Shown here in pieces: positions 10,617 to 21,353 of a stretch of DNA of 64,000 nt; the stretch's first letter is position 1; each line of letters opens with the position of its first letter. The notes under the pieces are model-generated. The model saw nothing but the letters and a program-made list of their open reading frames with translations, ran no database searches and had not been told where the DNA came from. Both the position numbers and the translations under genes were made by a program. This stretch comes from Bacillota bacterium (GTDB lineage: Bacteria; Bacillota; Clostridia; Christensenellales; UBA1242): the NCBI GenBank assembly GCA_009780065.1, contig WRAS01000001.1, forward strand, positions 295,750-359,749. The letters are read 5' to 3'.

Positions 10617-10691
10617 GACAAAATTATAACAAAAAAAGAGTCATTGCGTGAACTCTTTTCAGTTGCCCAAAAGTTTACTTAATAGGCTAAT

Positions 10692-10768
<77 letters not shown>

Positions 10769-10915
10769 ATGGGATATCGTTAAGCACGATAAGGACTATT
10801 ATATACCAATAATATGCCAAAGTCAACATTTAAATACACGGAAAACCTCGGGGGTCTAAATTGATTGCTTAATATCGCTTTTTTGTGCATACTAAATACC
10901 AAGGAGGGAAAAAGT

Positions 10916-11146
10916 ATGATAAGAATCATTTCGTTTATTGTGCTGGGTGCTGCTGTAATTTCTTTGGTAACTTTCTTTATGTCATTCGGTACAACCGTAA
11001 TTGATCCATTCAGAGAAGCATTCAACCCATTCAGCTTCAGAGCATTGGGAGATGCATTATGGATTTTTATGTACTCGATAAGCACACCACTTATCCTTGG
11101 TATGCTTGGTCTGATTGGTCTTACAATGCAAACCAGAAGAGACTAG
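10916..11146 (+). CDS. small two-TM protein
   Basis: SD AAGGAGGG upstream of ATG 10916; followed by terminator. Confidence 0.65.
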   Translation: MIRIISFIVLGAAVISLVTFFMSFGTTVIDPFREAFNPFSFRALGDALWIFMYSISTPLILGMLGLIGLTMQTRRD

Positions 11147-11167
11147 TTATCTTACGCATCCAAAAGA

Positions 11168-11195
11168 AAATGACCCAATCACGGGTCATTTTTTA
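11168..11195 (+). terminator. intrinsic terminator
   Basis: AATGACCC-AATCAC-GGGTCATTTTTT. Confidence 0.8.
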
Positions 11196-11200
11196 ATAAT

Positions 11201-13153
11201 TTAATTTTTTTGCTGTTTGCTTCTTCTGGAAAGAAATAATATAAGCAAAGCAAGAATCAATAAACCAACCAAGGATCCCGCACCTACAATCCAAGGGACA
11301 AGGTTGCAATTGTTGCCATTGACGAGTGCCTCACTAAAACGTGCGTAGAGGGTAATGTTTTCCGTCATTTCAAGAAATTCATTTAGCGGAATTCCATATG
11401 CATCAAATACTAAATTTCCACCAGACGGTGCATCCCAAAAGCCCAGAAATTGACGCCCTGTGATAGAAGGTAACTGGGTCAAAGTATTTACGGTTGTTCC
11501 ATTTACATGTGAAATGTTCAAAGGTAATCCCACTCCATATGGTGTATCTGCAAGAATAAAATGAAATGCAATTGTGAAAGTCAAACCATTCCAAACGGCG
11601 TATAGTGTTTGACTGCCATCAATTGTCCAGGTGTCACCTGCAAGATATTCTACTGTGGTGGAGGTACTGCTGGTTGTCCAACCAAGAAAAGTGAAACCTG
11701 GCCTGGTTGTTGATGGTAGGGTAAAGGTTGTACCTGGTGCGTCTATTACAGGCGGTAACTGTTTACCTTGTTGTGTATCAAATATTATGGTGGAATCAAG
11801 GATACTGTGTCCCCAAACAACTGCAAATATAATTCCATTAATCACGCATAAGTTCCAGTCCTCGTGCCATCCGTTAGGACCAGGAGAGAGGTGTGCTGTA
11901 TATATTGTCAGGCTAGCAGGATTGGCAAGAAACACACCTTCCCCAATTTCAATAACATTGTTTGGAATTACTACACTGGTTAATTGATTATCTGTAAAAG
12001 AATATTCTGCGATTTTTGTTACGTGGTTTGGGATTGTTATATTAGTTAATTGACTAGAAATAAATGCCGCATTACCTATGCTGGTAAATTGGTTTGGTAG
12101 TTGCGTGACAAAATTGTTTGTGATGAAAGGGTTATTGTTGAAACCTTGAAAAACAGTAATTTGTGCAGGTAATTCAGGCATTTGGGTAAATTGATTGAAT
12201 GCAAATGCTGATTCCGCAATGTACGTTACGCTGGCTGGGATAGTTATTGTTGTTAACTGGTTGTATTGAAATGCCCACTTTTCAATATCTGTTACACCAT
12301 TTGGAATATGCACACTGGTTAATTCGTTGTCTTCAAATGTATATGCTGCAATATGTGTTATTTTGTCTGGGATGACTATGTTGGTTAATTGATTATGTCG
12401 GAAGGACAAACGTCCAATATGAGTTAAGTTATCTGGGAGATTAACATTGGCTAATTGGTTGGAAATGAATGCCCCTTCTCCAATATATGTCACAGTTTCT
12501 GGAATCACTATACTTGTCAACTGATTATCGTGGAATGCATAATTTCCAATGTGGGTTAGACTGTCAGGGAGTTGGACACTGGCAAGTTGATTGTGGCCGA
12601 ATGCAAAATCTTCGACAATTGTAACTCCGTCTGGAATTATTATATTGGTTAAATTGTTAACACCGAAAGCAGAATTCCCAATACTAGTCAGGTTGTCAGA
12701 AATTTGTACACTGGTTAAGTGATTGTATGCGAATGATGCAAAGCCTATATACGTCACACTATTTGGAATTACTAAGGTTGTTATTTGGTTATGCCCAAAG
12801 GCTAAATCTCCAATACTTATTACGGTATCTGGGATTGTTACCTCAATTACTCTGCTCAATAAAAATGCATTATTGCTGATGGTTGTAACTGGGAAACCAT
12901 TAATTGTGGCAGGGATATTTACAATAAGGTCAGTTTGAAAAGGAACTTGACCAGGGCCAATAATCGTCACTTGGCCATTTGCGGTTGTAAAGTTGAAATC
13001 TGCTACAACATGTGCGGCTTGAGTTGGTCGTGATGATGTTACAATAATCACAACGCTTGTAATTGCGATAAAAAGAACTAATAACCCGACCCCTAATAAA
13101 ATGATTATCCTTTTCGGGGATTGCACCGCGGAGAATTGTGTTTTATTTTCCAT
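11201..13153 (-). CDS. BspA-like LRR_5 surface protein with InlB-like repeats and C-terminal TM
   Basis: about 13 repeats of ITxIxIPxxVTxIGxxAFxxNQLT; C-terminal LVGLLILALLILFLSRRSKQQKN; start Met probably MENKTQFSAVQ. Confidence 0.85.
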   Translation of the reverse strand: MENKTQFSAVQSPKRIIILLGVGLLVLFIAITSVVIIVTSSRPTQAAHVVADFNFTTANGQVTIIGPGQVPFQTDLIVNIPATINGFPVTTISNNAFLLSRVIEVTIPDTVISIGDLAFGHNQITTLVIPNSVTYIGFASFAYNHLTSVQISDNLTSIGNSAFGVNNLTNIIIPDGVTIVEDFAFGHNQLASVQLPDSLTHIGNYAFHDNQLTSIVIPETVTYIGEGAFISNQLANVNLPDNLTHIGRLSFRHNQLTNIVIPDKITHIAAYTFEDNELTSVHIPNGVTDIEKWAFQYNQLTTITIPASVTYIAESAFAFNQFTQMPELPAQITVFQGFNNNPFITNNFVTQLPNQFTSIGNAAFISSQLTNITIPNHVTKIAEYSFTDNQLTSVVIPNNVIEIGEGVFLANPASLTIYTAHLSPGPNGWHEDWNLCVINGIIFAVVWGHSILDSTIIFDTQQGKQLPPVIDAPGTTFTLPSTTRPGFTFLGWTTSSTSTTVEYLAGDTWTIDGSQTLYAVWNGLTFTIAFHFILADTPYGVGLPLNISHVNGTTVNTLTQLPSITGRQFLGFWDAPSGGNLVFDAYGIPLNEFLEMTENITLYARFSEALVNGNNCNLVPWIVGAGSLVGLLILALLILFLSRRSKQQKN

Positions 13154-13338
13154 TTCCTTTGTATTCCTTTTCACAAGAATTATATATAACATATGCAAAT
13201 TAATCAAATAAAAAAGCAATATTTATTCTATGTGTCCATAGTTCGCAGAGTAACATTATGCCATTTTAAACAATAAGTATTGACATTTTGAATATACTAT
13301 GGTAAAGTTATGGAAACTAATTTTACAAAGGGGGCGTC

Positions 13339-15975
13339 ATGAAAAAGGCATTGCTCTTTACGGGAATTTGTATACTTGTTACATTTGGTGTTCTTGCACT
13401 GGTTTTATCCAGTATTAACCTTGGTTTCCTTGCAGGAAATCGTGTAGGCAGCATCAACATAACATTTGCAAGTAACCCGCCTGCAGGTGTCATCGCGGCC
13501 AACGAAGAAGTCATCGTAGAAGCACCACTTTATTTGAACAACAGAACGGACGAAGGTGAAACCAGAAATCGCAGAACACGTGTTCCTGCATCTGATACTT
13601 TCAGTTTCCCTGGGCACAGATTCGTGCACTGGTTTGACGTCGAAGCGGACGAGCCACTTAGAAACCACGTTCCACGCGGTCTAACCGAAATGGACGAGGG
13701 TCGTACATTTATCGCAATATGGGAGGCTATTACCTACCGTATTAACTTCAACACCACAGTTGCAAGCCCAACCAACCCAAGCCCAATCAACATCACATAT
13801 GGCGAGGTTATCCCAACACTTCCAAGCCCAACCCGTCACGGTTTCTTGGCACCAACATGGTGGACCGAGCGTAATGGTAACGGAACCGAAATTACCGCAG
13901 GTAACGTATTTAATCAAACAAGCAACCTTAACGTATTTGCACACTGGATCCAGGATCCAACCGTTCCCCAAAACCTTTTCCAAATTCGCTTTAATCTAAG
14001 ATACGCAAATGCATCTATGCCAAGTGGACATGGTCTTACAAGACAAGTAACCACACACAACCTTTTCGAGGCACTTCCAATGCCTGCAACCAGACCAGGT
14101 TCAGGTTCCACACACATTGGATGGGAAATGCGTGACCCAAATGCTAATAACGCACTTGTAGCCGTAGGTAATAACCAGGCCGTTGCAAACATCCGTCTTG
14201 CAAACCAGGCGCAGGTAACCGTATACGCACTATGGCACCATGCACCAGTACAACAAACTTACACAGTTTCATTTAACCCTGCAGGTGGTTTGGTAAATGG
14301 TTCAACCGCAATCCACACAATTACACCAATTGGGGTCGCACACAGTAATATGGGTAACCCAGTTCCAGTCCCAACACGTACATCACACACATTCCTTGGC
14401 TGGCAATCTCCGGCTGGAATCCTATTCGGGGTGGGTACAACACTTAACACAGTGGTTAACACAATTACATCTGGTAATGCAATAACACTGACTGCACAAT
14501 GGCAGCAAGATGCAATTCCTGTACCAACATTTACACTTACATTTGATGGGAACAACGGAACAGTTGTTGGTCCATCAGTAATAACCGCAAGTACAGCAAT
14601 TGGAAACCTTGGGCAACAGGTTCCACACGCAACACGTGGCGGACACACACTAACAGGTTGGCATTTCCCGGCGGCTGGCATAACATTTGGAACAAACGCA
14701 ACTCTTAACGCAATTACTAACACAATACCATCTGGCAATGCGGCAACTCTTGTTGCACAATGGCAACAAGATGCGGTTGTTCAACCACAATGGAATCTTA
14801 ACTTTAACCCAAATAGTGGAACAATCAACGGTTCAACCGCAATCCACAGCGTACCGAACGTAGGTGCACAATTCAGTAACCTTGGGCATGTTGCACCGGC
14901 TGCGCAAAGAACTGCTCACACTTTGACAGGATGGACATGTGGTGTAACCGGATTCCTTCGTGCACCAAACGCAACATTCGCAACTATTACTGGCGGTATC
15001 GCGTCTGGTACAACAATTACACTTACCGCACAATGGGATGAATTGCCAATTACAATTAATTTCATTCTTAACGGTGGTACAACTTCTAACACAACAACAT
15101 TTACAAACATTCGTCAAAGCAACATCAACACCGTAACATTCCCAACTGTTACACGTGCAAGACACAATCTCACTGCGTGGAATCTTGGTCACCTTGGCGG
15201 AACTGCGATTGCAACAAACAATCAACAAGCAATTCTTAACCACGCAAGAACAACTGGCTCTAACAACGTTTCCGTACATGCAAACTGGACCGCACAAACC
15301 TTTACAATCACATACCGCGCAACAAACGCAACGATATTTGATGGTAACACAAACCGAGGATCACAGTGGGTGGTAGGAGTTCAAGGTAACAACCACCACA
15401 CAATTCCGCACAGAGTAGAAAGACCAAACGCAGGCGGATTCACGTACTCGTTCGAAGGTTGGTTCTACAGATGGGGTGATGCCGCTAACCAAAGACGTCA
15501 TATCCAAAATTACGAAGACCTTAGAGCATTTATCTTAACGCGTTATGGTGCGAACGTACTTGCAATCACTATTGATGCAGGTTGGACACGTACAGCAATC
15601 GGCGGTGGCGGAACACCAGCACCAACACAATTCCAATTCTTTATGCACTTTATGGATGGAACAAACCGTTTCGTAAGAAGCAGATTGATGAGCGCACAAG
15701 AAACACCATTACTTTCCGATATCTTCGCGGTTCAAATATCTCCAGGTGTTTACAGAAACGACGGAAGACTAACGCTAGAAGGTTATTCCCGTGTTGCATG
15801 GATTTACCAACGTCTTGGTACTACACACAGATGGCCGGCTGGTTCCCACATTCCTGGTTATGTCAACCCACACCACAGAACAATGCATCAACACGACTTA
15901 CTCAGCGGTAACTCGCAAACCATTGACGGTGTACGGGTAATCCACCTTCACGCAGTTTGGATAAGAAACAGATAA
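13339..15975 (+). CDS. InlB B-repeat secreted protein, no obvious C-terminal anchor
   Basis: signal peptide; GHxxxxW...A.W repeats; SD AAGGGGG. Confidence 0.8.
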   Translation: MKKALLFTGICILVTFGVLALVLSSINLGFLAGNRVGSINITFASNPPAGVIAANEEVIVEAPLYLNNRTDEGETRNRRTRVPASDTFSFPGHRFVHWFDVEADEPLRNHVPRGLTEMDEGRTFIAIWEAITYRINFNTTVASPTNPSPINITYGEVIPTLPSPTRHGFLAPTWWTERNGNGTEITAGNVFNQTSNLNVFAHWIQDPTVPQNLFQIRFNLRYANASMPSGHGLTRQVTTHNLFEALPMPATRPGSGSTHIGWEMRDPNANNALVAVGNNQAVANIRLANQAQVTVYALWHHAPVQQTYTVSFNPAGGLVNGSTAIHTITPIGVAHSNMGNPVPVPTRTSHTFLGWQSPAGILFGVGTTLNTVVNTITSGNAITLTAQWQQDAIPVPTFTLTFDGNNGTVVGPSVITASTAIGNLGQQVPHATRGGHTLTGWHFPAAGITFGTNATLNAITNTIPSGNAATLVAQWQQDAVVQPQWNLNFNPNSGTINGSTAIHSVPNVGAQFSNLGHVAPAAQRTAHTLTGWTCGVTGFLRAPNATFATITGGIASGTTITLTAQWDELPITINFILNGGTTSNTTTFTNIRQSNINTVTFPTVTRARHNLTAWNLGHLGGTAIATNNQQAILNHARTTGSNNVSVHANWTAQTFTITYRATNATIFDGNTNRGSQWVVGVQGNNHHTIPHRVERPNAGGFTYSFEGWFYRWGDAANQRRHIQNYEDLRAFILTRYGANVLAITIDAGWTRTAIGGGGTPAPTQFQFFMHFMDGTNRFVRSRLMSAQETPLLSDIFAVQISPGVYRNDGRLTLEGYSRVAWIYQRLGTTHRWPAGSHIPGYVNPHHRTMHQHDLLSGNSQTIDGVRVIHLHAVWIRNR
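14261..15036 (+). repeat. three roughly 85-aa tandem repeats inside the InlB-type protein
   Basis: YTVSFNPAGG.., FTLTFDGNNG.., WNLNFNPNSG.. units each ending in AQW. Confidence 0.75.
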
Positions 15976-15982
15976 CAGATTC

Positions 15983-16006
15983 AAAAAGCACCTTCGGGTG
16001 CTTTTT
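15983..16006 (+). terminator. intrinsic terminator
   Basis: AAAAAGCACC-TTCG-GGTGCTTTTT. Confidence 0.85.
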
Positions 16007-16966
16007 ATGTCGAATTTGCATGATATAACTTTTGTTTCGCATGTAATTAATATGCTGTACGAAATTTTACCCACAGAAATTTGTCATGCACTCGCACGAC
16101 TGGATATCAATCACGTTTATGAATTGCGGCTGCGTTCCAATGCACCCGCGGTGGTTTGTCTTGGTGGTAAAAATTTTTATCTTACAAAGGATGGACCATC
16201 GCGCGACACAAAAAGCGCAATCTTTGTTTCGCGTAATGACTTGGACGCAATTTTGCATCGTGCGTCGAATTATTCTATTTATGCGGTTAACGAACAAATT
16301 AAGCAAGGGTTCCTCACCGTCAAAGGCGGTATCCGAATAGGTATTGCGGGCGAGGTTGTGGTGGAAAATAACCAAATCAAAACAATAAAAAATATCCAAG
16401 CCCTGAACATTCGTGTTCCGCACGAGGTTCGCAATTGTTCATATCCGGTGCTGGGCTATATCTTTGAAAGTCCGCGACCATTGAAGACCCTGATAATTTC
16501 TCCGCCTGGGGCGGGAAAGACCACATTTCTTCGCGACCTCGCATTGCAAATATCTTATCGATATCAATTATTGAATACACTTATATTAGACGAACGCGGC
16601 GAAATCTGTGCCACACACCTTGGCGAAAACCAATTGGATGTTGGTCATCTTACGGATGTGATTTCAGGGTCATCAAAGATATATGGCTTTGAAAATGGAA
16701 TCCGTAGTATGCGCCCAGATATAATAATAACGGACGAGGTTGCAACCGCATCCGACATAGAAATGTTGCGTCTGGCCGCGCGTAGCGGTGTTTCGGTGAT
16801 TGCTTCGGTTCATGCATCCGGTATCGAAGAAATTCGTAACAAGCCATATTTCAAAGACATCATCGCGGAACAAATTTTTGACCGTTACATTGTTTTAGGT
16901 GTGCGCGACAGTGCGGGTCATGTAATGGGTGTTTTTGACAGAAATCTGAAATTGCTCGCCATGTGA
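16007..16966 (+). CDS. spoIIIAA: stage III sporulation protein AA (ATPase)
   Basis: SPPGAGKTTFLRDLA Walker A; operon order; real start may be 16052. Confidence 0.93.
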   Translation: MSNLHDITFVSHVINMLYEILPTEICHALARLDINHVYELRLRSNAPAVVCLGGKNFYLTKDGPSRDTKSAIFVSRNDLDAILHRASNYSIYAVNEQIKQGFLTVKGGIRIGIAGEVVVENNQIKTIKNIQALNIRVPHEVRNCSYPVLGYIFESPRPLKTLIISPPGAGKTTFLRDLALQISYRYQLLNTLILDERGEICATHLGENQLDVGHLTDVISGSSKIYGFENGIRSMRPDIIITDEVATASDIEMLRLAARSGVSVIASVHASGIEEIRNKPYFKDIIAEQIFDRYIVLGVRDSAGHVMGVFDRNLKLLAM

Positions 16967-17496
16967 AAATTCGAATTAACCTTGCATACACATATAAAAT
17001 GTATATCATTATGTTATTAGTGGCACTGGTTGTGCCTATAGTATTCGGCTATTATATATATAGAAATTATAAATGCAGAAAGATCTTTTTTCAAGACACA
17101 ATTGCATTCTGCGATCATTTGTCAGTCGAAATTGGATTTTCAAAAAATAACCTTGGTTATATTATTGATACGTATAAAGATTCTTACGCGCAACATTTTT
17201 ATAATACGCTTGTGGGATACAAGACCTTGCTAGATAATCGTATTGAAATCACTCATGGTGCTGTGAATTCGGTTGTGTGGCGCGGCCTTAAACCCGCCGA
17301 AATTACAACAATCACAGATTTTTTATATGAACTGGGACGCCATGGCAGTCACGAAGAACAATCCAAAATCGCATCAAAGCGCGTAACATTTGACCATTTC
17401 TTTGACCAATCTAAAACAGCGCTGCGACGTGAAGCGTCTATTTATTTCAAACTTTGCATAATTTTAGGTATAGCATTAGTAATTTTACTTGTATAA
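16963..17496 (+). CDS. spoIIIAB: stage III sporulation protein AB
   Basis: position in operon; TM termini. Confidence 0.88.
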   Translation: MKIRINLAYTYKMYIIMLLVALVVPIVFGYYIYRNYKCRKIFFQDTIAFCDHLSVEIGFSKNNLGYIIDTYKDSYAQHFYNTLVGYKTLLDNRIEITHGAVNSVVWRGLKPAEITTITDFLYELGRHGSHEEQSKIASKRVTFDHFFDQSKTALRREASIYFKLCIILGIALVILLV

Positions 17497-17513
17497 GCGA
17501 AAAGGAAGGGAAG

Positions 17514-17711
17514 ATGGGAATAGAAATTATATTCAGAATCGCGGCAATAGGAATTTTGGCAAGTGTAGTTTCCAGTGTTCTTAAACAATCCGGCAAAGAC
17601 GAACTTGCAACCTTTGTTTCTTTGTCTGCGGTTATAATTTCACTTTTACTGGTTTTGGATATGGTGGCAGATTTATTCAGTACAGTGCGAAATCTTTTTT
17701 CGTTGTACTAG
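17514..17711 (+). CDS. spoIIIAC: stage III sporulation protein AC
   Basis: MGIEIIFRIAAIGILASVVSSVLKQSGKDE; ATG after GGAAGGGAAG. Confidence 0.93.
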   Translation: MGIEIIFRIAAIGILASVVSSVLKQSGKDELATFVSLSAVIISLLLVLDMVADLFSTVRNLFSLY

Positions 17712-17751
17712 GTTGCAATATTCGACAATAGCGCACACATAGTCTAAAGAC

Positions 17752-18138
17752 ATGGAAGTCTTTCAACTCATTGGCATCGCGCTGCTTACTGCGGTGGCGG
17801 TGATTATTCTTCGTCCGCATAAACCAGAAATAGCAATGATTGTCAGTTTGGCGGGCGGGCTAATGGTTCTGTTTTTGTTTGTGGAGACCCTCAGTGGGGT
17901 TATTGGTGGATTTTCGCAAATCGCAACTCAAACGGGTGTTCCAATTACATTATTCAGTGCATTACTTAGAATAATTGGAATTGGCTATTTAACAGAATTT
18001 GCAGCCAATATATGCGAAGACAGCGGTAACCAAAGTCTGGCACACAAAGTAGTTATAGGGGGAAAGATTCTTATCCTTGTCATGGCGATTCCAATAGTTA
18101 CTAGTTTAATTGACATAATCGTGGGGGTGCTGCCATGA
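17752..18138 (+). CDS. spoIIIAD: stage III sporulation protein AD
   Basis: membrane protein, operon context. Confidence 0.92.
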   Translation: MEVFQLIGIALLTAVAVIILRPHKPEIAMIVSLAGGLMVLFLFVETLSGVIGGFSQIATQTGVPITLFSALLRIIGIGYLTEFAANICEDSGNQSLAHKVVIGGKILILVMAIPIVTSLIDIIVGVLP

Positions 18139-19406
18139 ATTATGAATTTGAATTAAAAGAATACAAACGCAGAATTTCTCCGCAAAAAATAAAACAAAAA
18201 TCAACCCCGAAAAAGATTCTTCGGCGTGTTATCGTTTCACTTACCATTCTTGCTGTTGTTTTTTCATTAATGTTGATGCAGGACGTTGCGATTGCAATCG
18301 CAAGCACAAACCAAAACATTATCGAAGAACTGGAACGTAATGTAAACGATAGCCTAAACAACATCGACTTTGGTGAATTGGATGATATCTTGGCAGGTAT
18401 TGGTTCGGGGTTTAATTTGTTTGGCGAGGACTCGTTCATGCAAAGAGTCAGCCGAATCATCAGTGGCGAATTTCAAACCGAACACAACAATATGTTTTCT
18501 GCATTGTTTGCATTGTTCGGTTCCGCAATCTTTGGATTCTTGCCAATCATTATGTTGATTGTGGGCGTTGCGATATTTTCCGGTCTTATGCAGGCGCTTC
18601 GTCATCATAACTCGGGTGAAGGGGTTCGAAACATCATCCACTTTGTTACGTACTCTGCAATTGTTGTAATTGTGATGTATGGGGTTGCATCTATGATAGC
18701 CACGGTAACCGGAACACTTAACAGCATCCGTACACAAATGGATATAATATTCCCCATTTTGCTGACATTGATGGTTGCATCCGGAGGGCAAGCCAGTAGC
18801 AGTGTTTATCAACCTGCAGTGGTTATTTTGTCCAATGGTGTGATGCAAATTTTCACACTAATTGTTATGCCATTATTTATAATTACTTTGATATTTTCAA
18901 TTGTTGGCAACTTGTCCAACACAAACCGCTTTGACAAATTCGTCTCGTTTTTTACCAGTGCCTATAAATGGATACTAGGTCTAACATTCACAATCTTTCT
19001 TTCGTTCTTGGCTATCCAAGGAATCACTGCCAGCGCTCATGACGGTATATCAATCCGAGCCGCAAGATTCACAATCAGCAGTTACGTCCCATTCCTTGGC
19101 GGTTATTTGTCCCAGGGTTTTGACTTGGTGCTTGCGTCTTCCATTCTTATTAAAAACGCGGTGGGTTTGGCGGGCTTATATTTACTGCTCGGGGTGGTTC
19201 TTGCACCAATAATTCAAATAGCGGTTTTCAGTCTTGGTCTAAAACTGGCCGCTGCCATAACACAACCAATCGCGGATGAACGCATTTCAAATTTTCTGTC
19301 GACGGTCAACAAGGCATTTTCAATGCTGGCTGCAATATTAATCGGTGTTGCCTTTATGTATTTTTTAACCATTGGTCTAATCATTATGACGGGAAATGTT
19401 CTCTAA
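18135..19406 (+). CDS. spoIIIAE: stage III sporulation protein AE
   Basis: multi-TM protein, operon context. Confidence 0.93.
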   Translation: MNYEFELKEYKRRISPQKIKQKSTPKKILRRVIVSLTILAVVFSLMLMQDVAIAIASTNQNIIEELERNVNDSLNNIDFGELDDILAGIGSGFNLFGEDSFMQRVSRIISGEFQTEHNNMFSALFALFGSAIFGFLPIIMLIVGVAIFSGLMQALRHHNSGEGVRNIIHFVTYSAIVVIVMYGVASMIATVTGTLNSIRTQMDIIFPILLTLMVASGGQASSSVYQPAVVILSNGVMQIFTLIVMPLFIITLIFSIVGNLSNTNRFDKFVSFFTSAYKWILGLTFTIFLSFLAIQGITASAHDGISIRAARFTISSYVPFLGGYLSQGFDLVLASSILIKNAVGLAGLYLLLGVVLAPIIQIAVFSLGLKLAAAITQPIADERISNFLSTVNKAFSMLAAILIGVAFMYFLTIGLIIMTGNVL

Positions 19407-19418
19407 AAAGGAGTTTGC

Positions 19419-19883
19419 ATGAGTCCATGGCTTCTATCCATTGTCGGAGTAACCATCATCGGCGTGTTGGCGGAATTGCTGTTGACGGATTCTCCAATGT
19501 CAAAATTCGTGCGTGGAATTTACGGGTTTTTTATATTACTGGTCATCATACAACCGTTGCCAGGTTTTTTTCGCGGAGACATTGAAATAGGCGGTGGCGT
19601 GGATTATAACTGGGAACTGATTGGCACGATTAATACCCAGAATGCTGCTGCCACACAAACACGGATGGAAAATACTCTTAGATTGGCTGGCTTTGACAAT
19701 GTTCTGGTTACCGTGGTACATGACCGCAATGCCAGTTCGTTTCAAATTGAAAATCTTTTTATCAATGCAACAGGGGTAATCATACGGGAAGATCGTGAAC
19801 ACATAAACACCAAAGAAGAAATCATACGTATAGTTACAACAACATTAAGAGTCGATGAATCAATTATTTTCTATATCGGATAA
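19419..19883 (+). CDS. spoIIIAF: stage III sporulation protein AF
   Basis: operon context, N-terminal TMs. Confidence 0.88.
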   Translation: MSPWLLSIVGVTIIGVLAELLLTDSPMSKFVRGIYGFFILLVIIQPLPGFFRGDIEIGGGVDYNWELIGTINTQNAAATQTRMENTLRLAGFDNVLVTVVHDRNASSFQIENLFINATGVIIREDREHINTKEEIIRIVTTTLRVDESIIFYIG

Positions 19884-19895
19884 GGAGGGGGAACA

Positions 19896-20609
19896 ATGTT
19901 AAAAGTAGAGCGCGAGGACAATGACAATGTAATGTCCAGAACCACACTAGGCGGTGAACCAAGACAAACAAACAGGGAAGAGGTCTCACTACCACTATCA
20001 AGCGAAGCCCCAAAAATGGTGCAACCACCAAAACCGCAACCCAAGACTGAACCCGTAAAATCAACAGGCAAGGGCTCGTTTCTTGCGCGACTTCGCAAAG
20101 TCAAGAACATAGAATTCTATGTTGCAGGCGGAGTGATTTTATTGATGATCGCAATCTTTGCAACTAATTTCTTGGGTGGGGTATCCAATGACCAACCTAA
20201 CCATGCAAACTGGAACCAGATGCAAACAAACTTTGCCCGTGACATGGAAGCACGTTTGGTACAAACTCTGTCCCAGGTTCGTGGTGCAGGCCGTGTAGAA
20301 GCCATGGTAACCGTGGCGGGTTCCGCAACATTGGAAATTGCATATAACATTGACGAGCGCACCGTAACCCAAACCGGCGCCAATGGTGTATCCACAACTA
20401 CAATTACTGTGGTGCGTACACCGGTAATTATAAATGACCGCGGCGGTCCGCGCCCATTGATTCTGATGGAAATTAAACCTCAAATCCGTGGGGTGGTAAT
20501 CGTGGCACAGGGTGCGCACGACATTGGGGTACGACTTGCAATACTTCGCGCGGCTCAGGCTCTTATCGCGGACAATACAGTCAATATCGAGGTTTTATCC
20601 GGAAGATAA
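19896..20609 (+). CDS. spoIIIAG: stage III sporulation protein AG
   Basis: GAGRVEAMVTV, IKPQIRGVVIVAQGA typical of AG. Confidence 0.93.
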   Translation: MLKVEREDNDNVMSRTTLGGEPRQTNREEVSLPLSSEAPKMVQPPKPQPKTEPVKSTGKGSFLARLRKVKNIEFYVAGGVILLMIAIFATNFLGGVSNDQPNHANWNQMQTNFARDMEARLVQTLSQVRGAGRVEAMVTVAGSATLEIAYNIDERTVTQTGANGVSTTTITVVRTPVIINDRGGPRPLILMEIKPQIRGVVIVAQGAHDIGVRLAILRAAQALIADNTVNIEVLSGR

Positions 20610-20626
20610 ATAATAAAAAAATACTT

Positions 20627-20657
20627 GTCATACCAAACAAATGAAACACATATTAAT
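20627..20657 (+). promoter_or_regulatory. SigE-like promoter for spoIIIAH
   Basis: GTCATA-16-CATATTAAT; same geometry upstream of spoIVA. Confidence 0.4.
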
Positions 20658-20690
20658 GGCTACAGTTTAAAAAATTAAAAGGAGCGTCAC

Positions 20691-21236
20691 ATGGAAATCG
20701 TCGAACAACAACCAGAAGTAAAGACCAAAAGACGTATTAACTTCCGAGGAGCCTTCACAAAAAGAAGAAAGATGATGATATTGGCAGGTATGTTTGTATT
20801 GCTGATTGTTACTGGTTATCTTAATTTCACCCTTAATAACAGAGCGCCAGAGGTGGGCGGGGACTACAGGCAGCAACAACACGTATTCCAAATATTCCGT
20901 CAAACAAGAACAGCCGAACGTACAAGCCAACTTGCAATACTAGAGAACATAGCCCTATCAACATCTGGTTACAGCGAACAAGCCCGTCTTAATGCAGAAA
21001 CACAAAAACTAGAACTTCTTCAAGCCATCGCCTTCGAAACAGCCGCAGAAAACCTTATCCTTGCACTTGGATTCCAGGATGCCATTGTATCAAAAAACGG
21101 CGGAAACATTAACGTACTGGTACGTACACCCGAAAATTTAACCCCGGTCCAGGTCACACAAATCCGTCTTGCACTAAACTCTGTTGCCAACCGCACAATC
21201 GATATTGACAACATCTTTGTATCACCAATCGAATAA
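20691..21236 (+). CDS. spoIIIAH: stage III sporulation protein AH
   Basis: operon context; TM plus QARL/ENLILALGFQDAIV. Confidence 0.9.
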   Translation: MEIVEQQPEVKTKRRINFRGAFTKRRKMMILAGMFVLLIVTGYLNFTLNNRAPEVGGDYRQQQHVFQIFRQTRTAERTSQLAILENIALSTSGYSEQARLNAETQKLELLQAIAFETAAENLILALGFQDAIVSKNGGNINVLVRTPENLTPVQVTQIRLALNSVANRTIDIDNIFVSPIE

Positions 21237-21256
21237 AAAAACACATCAAAAAATAT

Positions 21257-21279
21257 AAAAGCCCATCACGGGCTTTTTT
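21257..21279 (+). terminator. intrinsic terminator
   Basis: AAAAGCCCATCACGGGCTTTTTT. Confidence 0.85.
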
Positions 21280-21353
21280 AATTGCTCAAATTTTATTTGC
21301 CAATTCCACACAATATATGTATATTTATTATAAAACAATCGGAGGGAATGTAA